From: Pseudomonadota bacterium
GTDB taxonomy: Bacteria > Desulfobacterota > Desulfobulbia > Desulfobulbales > SURF-16
NCBI GenBank assembly: GCA_030597865.1
Contig: JAUVQZ010000031.1
Coordinates: 1 to 17,477 of the forward strand
Length of the DNA stretch: 17,477 nt
Direction of reading: 5' to 3'
Shown here: in pieces, positions 1 through 7,432 of the stretch
How positions within the stretch are numbered: position 1 is the first letter of the stretch
How the letters are laid out: every line of letters starts with the position of its first letter
The notes under the pieces: generated by a model
Told to the model about the DNA's origin: nothing
Database searches by the model: none
Seen by the model: only the letters and a program-made list of their open reading frames with translations
Translations under genes and position numbers: made by a program

Positions 1-27
1 ATGGGACAAAATATCTATGGATGAAAT

Positions 28-108
28 TGTCCCCACAGAGTAAAAAGTGTTCTAGAAATTTTACCATAACCTCTTCACAAGAGATTCCCTCGCTTTTTAG
101 TGGGGACA
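28..108 (+). promoter_or_regulatory. Structured leader before the first gene
   Basis: A perfect 9-bp inverted repeat pairs TGTCCCCAC (28-36) with GTGGGGACA (100-108), ending just before the ribosome binding site AAAGGAG (111-117). Inside the loop lies a smaller hairpin, CTCTT (71-75) with AAGAG (79-83). The pairing could place the ribosome site at the foot of a folded 5' leader, or it could be a terminator of a gene upstream of the window. The first 120 bases hold no convincing gene. No known riboswitch class is recognised. Confidence 0.25.
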
Positions 109-124
109 TATAAAGGAGTGCATC

Positions 125-550
125 ATGCCATACGCCCATAACCCATACGGTGCAGGAGACCGTGCCGTCCGTTCCATTGATCGTAATCGGGAAAAGGAAC
201 GACGCGTCATGCTCAAACTTGCCCAGAAGCATTCCGGCGAGCTGTCCACCAGACTTGTCCAACGCCTGCTGGACACCCATATCATTGAAACCACCAACGT
301 TGATGCCATCCGGGAGCATTTCAACTCCCTGTTCCAGAAAATGCGCGACATGGACGATTTTGATCTGCAGTACAAGATCGCCCCGTTGAGGCAGCTTGCC
401 GCTGATCCAAACTTCCTCACCCTCTACGTTACCCAGCATATTATTGAGGACCTTATCGACCATTCGGAGATTGATGACATCTTTGGTGACGACCAAGAGA
501 TCTTTCTGGCCGTTGACTCTATCATGGACAAGCTGCGGCCGCCAGAATAG
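125..550 (+). CDS. Conserved small soluble protein of unknown function
   Basis: This 141-residue protein is not recognised. Its start is well supported by AAAGGAG 7 bases before ATG. The sequence is mostly predicted helix, with a basic N-terminal third (RSIDRNREKERR at residues 16-27) and an acidic C-terminal half rich in Asp and Glu (EDLIDHSEIDDIFGDDQEIF). It has no signal peptide, membrane segment or cysteine cluster, so it is probably cytoplasmic. The mixed charge and amphipathic helices would suit a protein-protein interaction role, but that is a guess. It is followed by a long hairpin repeat and then the radical SAM/YcaO pair on the same strand. Whether it belongs to the same transcription unit is unclear, because the hairpin may separate them. 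That it is a real gene is likely from its clean start and codon use; the function is open. Confidence 0.8.
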   Translation: MPYAHNPYGAGDRAVRSIDRNREKERRVMLKLAQKHSGELSTRLVQRLLDTHIIETTNVDAIREHFNSLFQKMRDMDDFDLQYKIAPLRQLAADPNFLTLYVTQHIIEDLIDHSEIDDIFGDDQEIFLAVDSIMDKLRPPE

Positions 551-574
551 TTTTTGTACGCAGTGTGCACCTCA

Positions 575-630
575 AAGGGCACGGAGGACACGGAGTTTTT
601 TTGTACTCACTCCGTGTCCTCCGTGCCCTT
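575..630. repeat. Perfect 21-bp inverted repeat built from CACGGAGGA units
   Basis: The arm at 575-595 is perfectly complementary to 610-630. The 14-base loop contains a run of seven T's (596-602). Each arm is itself a short direct repeat of the type CACGGAGGA-CACGGAG. Intergenic tracts of this flavour, with CACGGAGGACACGGAG or ACGAAGGACACGAAG, recur in many environmental bacterial genomes and resemble a dispersed REP-like or MITE-like element; that is from memory, not from a search. It sits 25 bases after the stop of the first gene and about 40 bases before the radical SAM start. As RNA it would form a very stable hairpin that could end transcription or protect the 3' end of the upstream message. 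Confidence 0.75.
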
Positions 631-669
631 CGTGGTTTCTAGCCCCCAACACCTGATCTTTACCTGACC

Positions 670-1974
670 ATGCCTACCTCCCAAAACGCCATCCATCCCA
701 CCCGCATGCCCCATCTCCTCTATGCCAACGCTAAGGGGGAGATTCTTGACCTGCCAGACCTTGACATGGCCGGTCGCGCCGGACGCTGGTTTTTTAGGCC
801 CGAGCTCACCGACATTATCCCCCTGCCGGAAAACAGTGATATCTTTGTCCTGCCCAACCGGATGCCCATTGGCTTTGACCCAGAGAGCAACGAAGCGGTT
901 CTTGTCCAGGAAAACCCGGACAACCCAAGGGACGGCATCCAGTCTGTGGCGGCCTTCATGGCCCCGGCCCACACCACCATCTACACCGCCGCCTTTGAAA
1001 AGGACCAGAGCGATCCGCAGGCCCTGCCCCTCTTTGCCTACACGGCAGTGGGCTGGCTTGATGGCAAATTCTGGGTCTGCGGCTTTCGCAGTGATCCGGA
1101 TACACGCCAGGAGTTTGGCCACATCCCGGAGGAAACCATCCGCGACAAGACCAACAAGGGTCTTAAGAAATACAAGAACAACAGGTTGATCCAGCATCTT
1201 GGCAAATGCTCGCTGACCTATGGCTGCCCCGCAGCAAAGAATCTTTTCCTGGGGCGGTATGAGGCCCCCCTGCCCTGTTCACCAACCTGCAATGCCAAAT
1301 GTGTGGGCTGTATCTCCCTGCAGCCCTCAGGCTGCTGCCCCTCCACCCAGGACAGACTCAAATTTGTACCCAGCCCCCAGGAGATTGCCGAGGTTGCCCT
1401 CAGTCATCTTGACAAGGCTCCCCACGGCGTGGTCAGCTTCGGCCAGGGCTGTGAGGGGGAACCGCTGCTCCAGGCCAAAACCATTGAAGAGGCCATCCGC
1501 CTGATCCGTAAAGAGACGTCCATGGGCACCATTAATATCAACTCCAATTCCAGCCTGCCCGAGGCCGTGGAACGACTGGCTGCTGCCGGACTTGATTCCA
1601 TCAGGGTCAGCATCAACTCGGCCCGCAAGGGCTGCCACACCCTCTATTACCGGCCAGAGGGTTTTAATTTCAAGGATGTCCTGGAGTCGATTCTGGTCAT
1701 GAAAAAGGCCGGGAAATTCGTATCAATCAATTATTTCACCCTGCCCGGCTTCACCGATGACCCGGATGAATTTGCCGCCTTTTGTGATGTTGTTGATCTC
1801 TATCGTCCCGATCTCATTCAACTTCGCAATCTGAACATGGATCCGGACTGGTATTTTGAGGTCATCCAGCACCCGGCCCGCCAGAAGCCCATGGGTGTAC
1901 AAAACTGGCTCAATGGGGTAAAAAAACGCTTTCCGGATCTCAAATTCGGCTATTTCAACCCGGCATTACGTTAA
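670..1974 (+). CDS. Radical SAM enzyme next to YcaO
   Basis: This 434-residue protein carries a radical SAM [4Fe-4S] motif, C207-x3-C211-x2-C214 (CNAKCVGC). A GQGCEGEPLL stretch at about residues 258-267 corresponds to the GGEP-type SAM-binding segment. Further cysteines (180, 186, 203, 222, 223) flank the core and may be structural or bind an auxiliary cluster. The N-terminal 170 residues form a separate domain without a recognised signature. The protein lacks the TRAM/UPF0004 layout of methylthiotransferases such as RimO, so it is probably not a RimO. The substrate is unknown. It lies about 55 bases upstream of a YcaO gene on the same strand, which suggests a joint peptide- or protein-modification task. 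ATG 670 has no good Shine-Dalgarno; ATG 706 (residue 13) is the alternative and is no better. The radical SAM class is secure, the reaction is not. Confidence 0.85.
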   Translation: MPTSQNAIHPTRMPHLLYANAKGEILDLPDLDMAGRAGRWFFRPELTDIIPLPENSDIFVLPNRMPIGFDPESNEAVLVQENPDNPRDGIQSVAAFMAPAHTTIYTAAFEKDQSDPQALPLFAYTAVGWLDGKFWVCGFRSDPDTRQEFGHIPEETIRDKTNKGLKKYKNNRLIQHLGKCSLTYGCPAAKNLFLGRYEAPLPCSPTCNAKCVGCISLQPSGCCPSTQDRLKFVPSPQEIAEVALSHLDKAPHGVVSFGQGCEGEPLLQAKTIEEAIRLIRKETSMGTININSNSSLPEAVERLAAAGLDSIRVSINSARKGCHTLYYRPEGFNFKDVLESILVMKKAGKFVSINYFTLPGFTDDPDEFAAFCDVVDLYRPDLIQLRNLNMDPDWYFEVIQHPARQKPMGVQNWLNGVKKRFPDLKFGYFNPALR

Positions 1975-2028
1975 TTATTGGTCATTACTCGTCTTTAGAT
2001 CCCAACCATCAAGATAAGGTTTTCCCAG

Positions 2029-3787
2029 ATGGAAAAAAAAAATCATCACCCTGCAAGACTGTTTCAAGCATTACACCTATGACCAGGACAAGGTCTGCTC
2101 GCCGGAAGAAACCGTTGAACGCTTCAAGGCCCGCCTCAAGGAGCAGAAGCTCGATGTCCTCAAAGAGGTGAAACGCATTGACAACGGCCGCCTGGACATC
2201 CCGGTCTACTTCAGCGTCTGCGGCAAGGACGCCCTGGACATCATCGGCAACAAAAAGCAGATGGGCAAGGGCTCCACCCCGGAGCAGTCCCAGGCCTCGG
2301 CCTGCATGGAGCTTGGCGAACGCTTCAGCTTCTTCTCCTTCATGAAGGACCCGGACAACTTCATCCATGACACCTATGCCGGGGTCAAGGCGGCCGGTCA
2401 CCCGGTGCTGCCCCTTAAAAGATGGTTGGCCTCGGTCCACGATGAGACCACCAGCGAGGAGACCCTGGAAAAGCTGATCGCTGACATCCCCATCCAGTGG
2501 GTATGGGCCAACAACCTCACCAAGGGCGAAGAAACATTGATGCCCTTTAGCTGGTTCTATGCCATTAATGAGTTTAATGGTCCTTCTGCCGGCAACACCT
2601 ACGAAGAGGCGGTGAGTCAGGGCCTGGCAGAGATTGTCGAGCGCCATGTCTGCGCCGTGGTTAGCTATGAGAAAAAGAATACCCCCACTATTGATCTGGC
2701 CTCGGTCAAGGACCCGGTGGCCCAGGAGCTCATTGAGAAATTCACCAAGAACGGTGTCCAGATCTATCTTAATGATTTCACCTTAGACACCGGCATCCCC
2801 ACGGTGGCCGCCCTCTGTATCGACCCTGCCACCTTCCCGGAAAAGAGCGAGATTGTCTACACAGCAGGCACCACCCCGAACCCGGAGAAGGCCCTGATCC
2901 GGGCCCTCACCGAGGTGGCCCAGCTGGCCGGCGACTTCAACTCCGGCTCTAACTATGTGGCCAGCGGCCTGCCCAAACCCCTGGCCATGGACGAGGTCCC
3001 CTATATCACCAACCCCGGCATGTCCATTACCATCGACGAGATGGCAGATCTTGCCGACGATAATATGAAGGTGGAGCTTGAAAGCTGTATTGCCGCCCTC
3101 AAGCGTCTCGATATGGATGTCTTTGTGGTTGACGTGGCCCACCCCGGGCTGAAGATCCCGGCCATCTATACCATTGTGCCAGGCTGCCATTTCCGGGAAC
3201 GCTCCCGGATCAGCAATGTCGGACTTTTTGCCGCCAAGCTGGTGAGCGAACGCATTGAGGACCCCGAGGCCTGCGCCCGGCAGCTCATGGGTATGCAGGA
3301 GATCCTGCCAGATGCCTATTATCTCGAATTCTATCTGGGTAAAAACCTGATCAGCCGCGGCCTTCTTGACCAGGCCCTGGCTCACCTGGAGAGGGCCCTG
3401 ACCCTAAACCCAGAGGATGAGGACATCCCCTACATCTACTCCTTTCTGGGCGATACCCTCAAGGCCCTGGGCCGTTTTGATGAGGCCATTGTTGTTATCG
3501 AAAAAGGCAGGGAGTATGATGACGAGAGGCCCGATTTTCACAATATCCTTGGGGTCTGCTATTTTAAGCTGGAACGTTTTGAAGATGCCATCGAACGTTT
3601 CCACCGCGCCGTCCATCTCCACCCCTCCTCAGCCATTGACTATGCCAACCTTGGGGTTAACTACCGTAAAATCGGCAATAATGGGGAGGCCATGAAATTC
3701 TTTGAACTGGCCCTCTCCCTTGACTCCAGTATTGAATTTGCCGCAGCCCAACTGGCTGAAATGCAGGCCGCCACAGAAAACGTCTAA
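2029..3787 (+). CDS. ycaO: YcaO-family protein with C-terminal TPRs; start region frame-shifted by an A10 run
   Basis: YcaO enzymes use ATP to activate amide backbones; E. coli YcaO assists RimO in beta-methylthiolation of ribosomal protein S12. The open frame from GTG 2168 encodes 539 residues. Codons before it, from about 2033 onward, also read as coding (EETVERFKARLKEQ) and match the E. coli YcaO N-terminus as I remember it. That upstream frame contains no start codon. The natural start, ATG 2029, has TAAGG 9 bases upstream but is one base out of frame because ATGG is followed by ten A's (2033-2042). With nine A's the product would be 585 residues, close to E. coli YcaO (586). ATP-site motifs are visible: MELGERFS and SAGNTYEEAVSQGLAEIVERH. 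About four TPRs fill residues 390-580. The C-terminal PxPxP of azoline-forming YcaOs is absent. GTG 2168 is a poor start because AGAGG abuts it directly. The shift could be a sequencing error, a mutation or programmed slippage. Confidence 0.85.
2033..2042 (+). repeat. A10 homopolymer directly after the ycaO start codon
   Basis: Ten consecutive A's follow ATGG. The start codon ATG 2029 is in frame with the YcaO protein only if the run has nine (or twelve) A's in the transcript. Runs of this length are prone to polymerase slippage and to replication slippage. The run could therefore act as a switch, or it could be a consensus error in the assembly. Confidence 0.9.
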
Positions 3788-3874
3788 AAATTGTACTTTA
3801 CTCTGACCCTCCCTTGACCTCACCACCTCTCTGGTCAAAGAAGGCTCCCAACCCAAAAATGCAAGGAAGGTATT

Positions 3875-4312
3875 ATGGCCATTGTTGAAGCAATCTGTAT
3901 CAGCCCCAAGAAGGGCATCGTCAAAAAAGCCGTTTCCCAGGCCGTCTTTGAAAAAGACTTTGGCATTACCGATGACGCCCATGCCGGCAAATGGCATCGT
4001 CAGGTGTCGCTCTTGGCTGCCGAGAGTATCGACAAAGTCAAAGAGAAGCTGCCCACCCTCAAGGACGGCGCCTTTGCCGAGAACATCATCACCAAGGGTC
4101 TTGATATCACCGCCATCAAGGTGGGTGACCAGTTGCAGATCGGCGCTGACATCATCCTTGAGATTACCCAGATCGGTAAAAAATGTCATAACGACGGCTG
4201 TGCCATTAAAAAGGCCACCGGCGACTGCATCATGCCGAAAGAAGGCCTTTTTGCCAAGGTCATCCAGGGCGGTACGGCCAAGCCCGGTGATCCCCTCTTG
4301 CGGATCAACTAG
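3875..4312 (+). CDS. MOSC-domain protein
   Basis: At 145 residues this protein is essentially a single MOSC (molybdenum cofactor sulfurase C-terminal) domain. The conserved early block DDAHAGKWHRQVSLL lies at residues 33-47, followed by FAENIITKGLDI (67-78) and the late block GKKCHNDGCAIKK (101-113) with Cys104, the usual conserved MOSC cysteine. Cys109 and Cys118 are extra. MOSC proteins handle sulfur or molybdenum cofactor chemistry; stand-alone small forms in anaerobes have no fixed role. AAGGAAGG about 6 bases before ATG fixes the start. It lies 87 bases after ycaO and is followed directly by a strong hairpin, so it is probably the last gene of this run. A sulfur-handling theme with YcaO is tempting but is only inference. 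Confidence 0.9.
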   Translation: MAIVEAICISPKKGIVKKAVSQAVFEKDFGITDDAHAGKWHRQVSLLAAESIDKVKEKLPTLKDGAFAENIITKGLDITAIKVGDQLQIGADIILEITQIGKKCHNDGCAIKKATGDCIMPKEGLFAKVIQGGTAKPGDPLLRIN

Positions 4313-4319
4313 TTTTCCT

Positions 4320-4356
4320 TGGCAAAAGACGGCGCCCTACACGCCGTCTTTTGCCA
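4320..4356 (+). terminator. Hairpin terminator after the MOSC gene
   Basis: A perfect 15-bp stem pairs 4320-4334 (starting TGGCAAAAGACGG) with 4342-4356, around the 7-base loop CCCTACA. It starts 7 bases after the MOSC stop codon. There is no T-run directly after the stem, although the right arm contains CTTTT. It is therefore either a weak intrinsic terminator or a 3'-end stabiliser. Confidence 0.7.
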
Positions 4357-4594
4357 TAGGCGTCCTCTTTTCTCTGCCCCGCTTCTTGCACTGAACCTTC
4401 CGTTGCGTCCGTCATTCCCCCAGTCGCATGCCCCTGTCCCGCTTTCTCATCCTGCCAGGCAGGTATTCCCCCCCGCCTTTGCCCATGTCAATCTGTACGA
4501 CACCCAAACCACCATGACAGATGTCCGCCTCAAGCTCTCATCTTTTTCAAGTAATTGCTCTGCCACCGGCAGCCTCCCCCGGTTCCGGTTTTCA

Positions 4595-4629
4595 GGCAGT
4601 GTGGAATCTCCACACCGCCGTTTTATTTT
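4595..4629 (+). terminator. Hairpin followed by GTTTTATTTT, between converging genes
   Basis: GTGTGGA (4599-4605) pairs with TCCACAC (4609-4615) around the loop ATC. The stem extends past one mismatch through GGC (4595-4597) with GCC (4617-4619). GTTTTATTTT (4620-4629) follows on the plus strand. This fits an intrinsic terminator backing up the one after the MOSC gene. It also lies just past the stop of the minus-strand zinc-ribbon gene, where it could work the other way less well. The remainder of 4357-4594 holds nothing that I can support. Confidence 0.45.
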
Positions 4630-4639
4630 CCACGGATTT

Positions 4640-4831
4640 CTATGGGTCGCCAAAAGGTTCTTTCAGCCTTTGACCAATATCAAAAATATTATGGCAGGCA
4701 GGACATATAAACAGCCATTTAACACCCCCATTGTCCCGTTTGAACATCGAGTGAAAGCCATCCTCGTATCCACATGCCGGACAGATCCTAAACTCATCCT
4801 CCACTGTCACAACCGTAACCTTATGATCCAT
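4640..4831 (-). CDS. Small zinc-ribbon protein
   Basis: This 63-residue protein has two CPAC knuckles, Cys17/Cys20 and Cys43/Cys46, spaced as a classic zinc ribbon. Aromatic and charged residues lie between them. It probably binds one zinc ion. Partner and function are unknown; small ribbons like this may bind nucleic acid or proteins. I chose ATG 4831 because GGGGAG stands 7 bases upstream. A GTG start further upstream (4852) would add seven residues but would place the ribosome site inside the gene. It is divergent from the next gene, leaving about 120 bases for two promoters; no clear -35/-10 pair could be assigned. Confidence 0.7.
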   Translation of the reverse strand: MDHKVTVVTVEDEFRICPACGYEDGFHSMFKRDNGGVKWLFICPACHNIFDIGQRLKEPFGDP

Positions 4832-4954
4832 ACATTTTCTCCCCGTGCACACGCAACATAGCCTGCCCCCGTCACCTAAATAGGCGTTTTATTTATCATC
4901 AACCTGTACATGACCTTATTCTGCGTTATATTTTAACAAAAAGGGAGAAACGCC

Positions 4955-5404
4955 ATGCCACATTTCAACCTCATGGACGCAGAAAAGATGCAGCCGGACG
5001 CAGCCGCCCTGTTGCGGGCCAAGCTTCATGTCCGCTGCGGCAGACGCAGGGTACGTGAGGGTAAGATCCCAGCGGGAATCAGCACCCTTTACGACGCGCT
5101 GCTCTCAGGTATGCGCTGGTATGCTATCACTGACGCGGCCATCCATGCCGAGATCCATCGCCAGGGCGAGGCCATCCTGGAGGACGATGCCAGACTCCAG
5201 CAACTCATTGCCTCCTCCGGGGCCTGGCCTGCAGACCTTGATTTTCAGGAGATACTGACCCCTGTCGACATCGCCCTTGCCAACAACACCATGGGGCTTG
5301 ACCATGATTTATTCATTGAGCAGATCGACCACCTCCTCACCCGCCTGGGGGTTCTCCCCTTTGACGAGTCTGAACTGCCACCGGAAGACCCGGCCACCTT
5401 TTAG
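4955..5404 (+). CDS. Conserved soluble protein of unknown function
   Basis: A 149-residue protein, probably all helical and cytoplasmic, with no signal peptide or membrane segment. It has a basic patch (CGRRRVREGK, residues 28-37) leading into a helix with a hydrophobic face (ISTLYDALLSGMRWY). The C-terminal half is acidic (DESELPPEDP). I do not recognise the family. AAAGGGAG 7 bases before ATG supports the start. The next gene, marC/yhgN-like, lies about 200 bases on with its own promoter, so this gene may be monocistronic. It could conceivably be a scaffold or a small regulatory protein; nothing in the sequence decides this. Confidence 0.75.
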   Translation: MPHFNLMDAEKMQPDAAALLRAKLHVRCGRRRVREGKIPAGISTLYDALLSGMRWYAITDAAIHAEIHRQGEAILEDDARLQQLIASSGAWPADLDFQEILTPVDIALANNTMGLDHDLFIEQIDHLLTRLGVLPFDESELPPEDPATF

Positions 5405-5458
5405 CCTCCTCCACCTTCTCCCCATTTCCTCCATCCTTGGCCTGCCATTTATCCCGCA

Positions 5459-5487
5459 TTGACATAAAAACGGTTAGGTCCCATGAT
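5459..5487 (+). promoter_or_regulatory. Sigma-70-type promoter for the MarC/YhgN-like gene
   Basis: TTGACA (5459-5464) matches the -35 consensus perfectly. After a 17-base spacer comes CATGAT (5482-5487), 4 of 6 for the -10 element. Transcription would start near 5494, giving a leader of about 110 bases. TTAGGTC (5474-5480), inside the spacer, is repeated inverted as GACCTAA (5530-5536), with a further GACCT at 5506-5510. These half-sites could bind a regulator or form a leader stem. Confidence 0.5.
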
Positions 5488-5603
5488 AACTGAATGGGGA
5501 ATCCAGACCTCCCCCCCTGGGCCATGCCCGACCTAAAAATCAGGGCCGTCAAGCCGCTCATATTTATACAGGTGGTAAATAAAAAGGAGTATTTCGGAGA
5601 CCA

Positions 5604-6197
5604 ATGTCTTTATTATCAGCCAGCATACTTCTGTTTCTGGTCATGGATCCTTTTGGCAACGCCCCGGTGTTTCTGCTTCTTCTCAAAGGAGTCCCCCTGG
5701 ACAAACGGCAAAGGGCCATTATTCGCGAGCTCTTTATCGCCCTGGGGGTGCTCATTTTTTTTCTCTTCACCGGCCCCCTGCTTCTCCAGGCCCTTCACAT
5801 ATCAGAGCCGTCATTACGGATTGCCGGTGGCATTATTCTCTTTATAATTGCCCTGCGCATGGTCTTTGGCAAGGCCGAGATTTTTGCGACAGAGTCACCT
5901 GATGAAGAACCCTTTATCGTACCCTTGGCAATCCCCTTGATCGCCGGGCCCTCGGCCATTGCCATGGTCATCCTCCTCACCGGCCAGGAACCGGGGCGCT
6001 GGCTGGAATGGCTGGCATCATTACTCTTGGCATGGGGCGCGACAAGCATTATCCTCCTGCTTTCAGCCAGGCTCGACCAGATCATCGGCACCAAAGGGAT
6101 GAAAGTCTTACAGCATCTCATGGGTCTGATTCTGACGGCCCTGGCCGTTGAGATGTTCATGCAGGGGCTTCTCAACATCCTTAACCAGCAGCCGTAA
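5604..6197 (+). CDS. MarC/YhgN-family integral membrane protein
   Basis: A 197-residue polytopic inner-membrane protein with about six hydrophobic segments. It matches the MarC (UPF0056) family, closest in my recollection to E. coli YhgN, which is also 197 residues. Family blocks seen are LVMDPFGNAPVFL near the N-terminus, LRIAGGIILFIIALRMVFG (about residues 71-89), and PFIVPLAIPLIAGPSAIAM (about 103-121). The loop between these is acidic (ATESPDEEP). MarC proteins were once linked to multiple antibiotic resistance, but that role was not upheld and the transported substrate is unknown. GGAG sits 4 bases before the ATG, with a stronger AAGGAG about 15 bases upstream. Promoter and leader lie immediately upstream. 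A DHH phosphoesterase starts 26 bases after the stop and is probably co-transcribed. Confidence 0.92.
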   Translation: MSLLSASILLFLVMDPFGNAPVFLLLLKGVPLDKRQRAIIRELFIALGVLIFFLFTGPLLLQALHISEPSLRIAGGIILFIIALRMVFGKAEIFATESPDEEPFIVPLAIPLIAGPSAIAMVILLTGQEPGRWLEWLASLLLAWGATSIILLLSARLDQIIGTKGMKVLQHLMGLILTALAVEMFMQGLLNILNQQP

Positions 6198-6223
6198 AAA
6201 CACACCACATAACCAGGAGCCCA

Positions 6224-7324
6224 ATGGCAGCAGGCCTGTTTTCACAATACATCCGAGACATGAAGAGGCAGGCCAGAAATGCCGGTTTTATTGTCCTGGG
6301 CAATCAAGGGGCTGACCTGGACTCCATTGCCTCGGCCCTGGCCCTTGCCTGGCACCTGGCCGGTCAGCAGCCCGAAAAAATCATTGTGCCCCTGATCGCC
6401 AAACCCCGCCATGGCTCCAGGCTGCGCCCGGAGGTGAGATTCGTCTTGGCCAAGGCAGGAATCAACCCGGACGACCTTCTCTTTACCGATGATGTTGAGC
6501 TTGACAAGCTGCTCCAGCAGGGAGCTGGGCTCATCCTGGTGGATCATAACAGTTTAGAAACCACTTCACCTTCCTCAACACCGGGGGTGACGGCCATCAT
6601 CGACCATCACCATGATGGCGGGGCATTCCCAGACGCTGAACCCAGGATCATTGCCGAGGTGGGGTCCACCGCCACCTTGATTGGCGAGCTTATCCTGGGT
6701 GAAACAGGGGAAATGGAGCTTACTCCAGGCCTTCTGCTGTTAAGCGCTATCCTGATGGATACCGCCAACCTCAGCGACAAGGCAGGACGCAGCACGGATC
6801 GTGACCAAAACATGGCCGTCACACTCCTTACAATCTGCGGGGTGGAGAGGGAGATTTTTTTTACCAGCCTGCAGCAGGCCCAATATGACCTTGCCGGACT
6901 GAGCAGTGCGGAACTCTTGGCCAGCGACTATAAAGAATGGCCAAGTCGGGCAGGAGACTATGGGATGAGCACTGTTTTGGTCTCTTTGAGCCGCTGGCAG
7001 CAGCGTGAGGCTGAGCTTGGCTCGGTCATTGCCCAGTTCGCCCTAAGAAAAAAACTGAGCATTCTCATTGTGATGATGGCCAGCCATGGTCCAGATTTTC
7101 AAAGGGAACTGATCCTCTTCTGCCGGCATAGAGAGATTCACCTGAAACTTGAGGCCTATCTGAGGGGACAGGGTCTAGACCTATCAACCGTTCAAGGAGT
7201 TGAGACAATGGTGGATGGGGGTGGTTTTATGGGGATGTATAGGCAAGGCAACGTCTTAATCTCCCGCAAGAAGCTGCAACCCCTTGTCCACTCCTTTCTT
7301 TCCGGCCCCCTTGTCGCCCTGTAG
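6224..7324 (+). CDS. DHH-family phosphoesterase, PPX1/Prune-like
   Basis: This 366-residue protein has the DHH/DHHA2 architecture of yeast exopolyphosphatase PPX1, Prune and family II pyrophosphatases. Motif I is GNQGADLDSIASALA (residues 26-40), motif II is VDHN (106-109), the DHH motif is IDHHH (126-130), then VGSTAT (146-151) and AILMDTANLS with Asp179. The acidic and histidine residues would bind two divalent metals. GN in place of GH in motif I matches PPX1/Prune rather than family II pyrophosphatase. The C-terminal DHHA2-like part begins near YGMSTVLVSLSRW. Likely activity is hydrolysis of short-chain polyphosphate or a related phosphoanhydride; the substrate cannot be read from sequence. 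CAGGAG 6 bases before the ATG supports the start. It follows the marC-like gene closely and ends before a hairpin terminator. Confidence 0.88.
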   Translation: MAAGLFSQYIRDMKRQARNAGFIVLGNQGADLDSIASALALAWHLAGQQPEKIIVPLIAKPRHGSRLRPEVRFVLAKAGINPDDLLFTDDVELDKLLQQGAGLILVDHNSLETTSPSSTPGVTAIIDHHHDGGAFPDAEPRIIAEVGSTATLIGELILGETGEMELTPGLLLLSAILMDTANLSDKAGRSTDRDQNMAVTLLTICGVEREIFFTSLQQAQYDLAGLSSAELLASDYKEWPSRAGDYGMSTVLVSLSRWQQREAELGSVIAQFALRKKLSILIVMMASHGPDFQRELILFCRHREIHLKLEAYLRGQGLDLSTVQGVETMVDGGGFMGMYRQGNVLISRKKLQPLVHSFLSGPLVAL

Positions 7325-7382
7325 AGCCGCTAAAATAAGCTGGGAACCTGACCGGCACCGAACTCCACGGGATGAACAGCCG

Positions 7383-7423
7383 AGAAATGCCCCTGTATCC
7401 TGGTGACCCAGGGGCATTTCTTT
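7383..7423. terminator. Bidirectional hairpin between the DHH gene and the small lipoprotein gene
   Basis: GAAATGCCCCTG (7384-7395) pairs perfectly with CAGGGGCATTTC (7409-7420); an A-T pair extends the stem by one. The loop is 13 bases. CTTTC follows on the plus strand and CTCGG on the minus strand. It lies about 60 bases past the DHH stop and about 10 bases past the stop of the minus-strand small lipoprotein, so it can serve both converging genes. Confidence 0.7.
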
Positions 7424-7432
7424 CCGTTCACC

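Noticed and set aside
2009..3385. Two long minus-strand frames opposite ycaO
   Set aside because: Both overlap the YcaO gene completely, have Val/Gly-rich antisense composition and no family signature.
4447..4653. 68-codon minus-strand frame starting TTG inside the zinc-ribbon gene end
   Set aside because: Composition is arginine-rich without any motif and the frame runs through a terminator-like hairpin.
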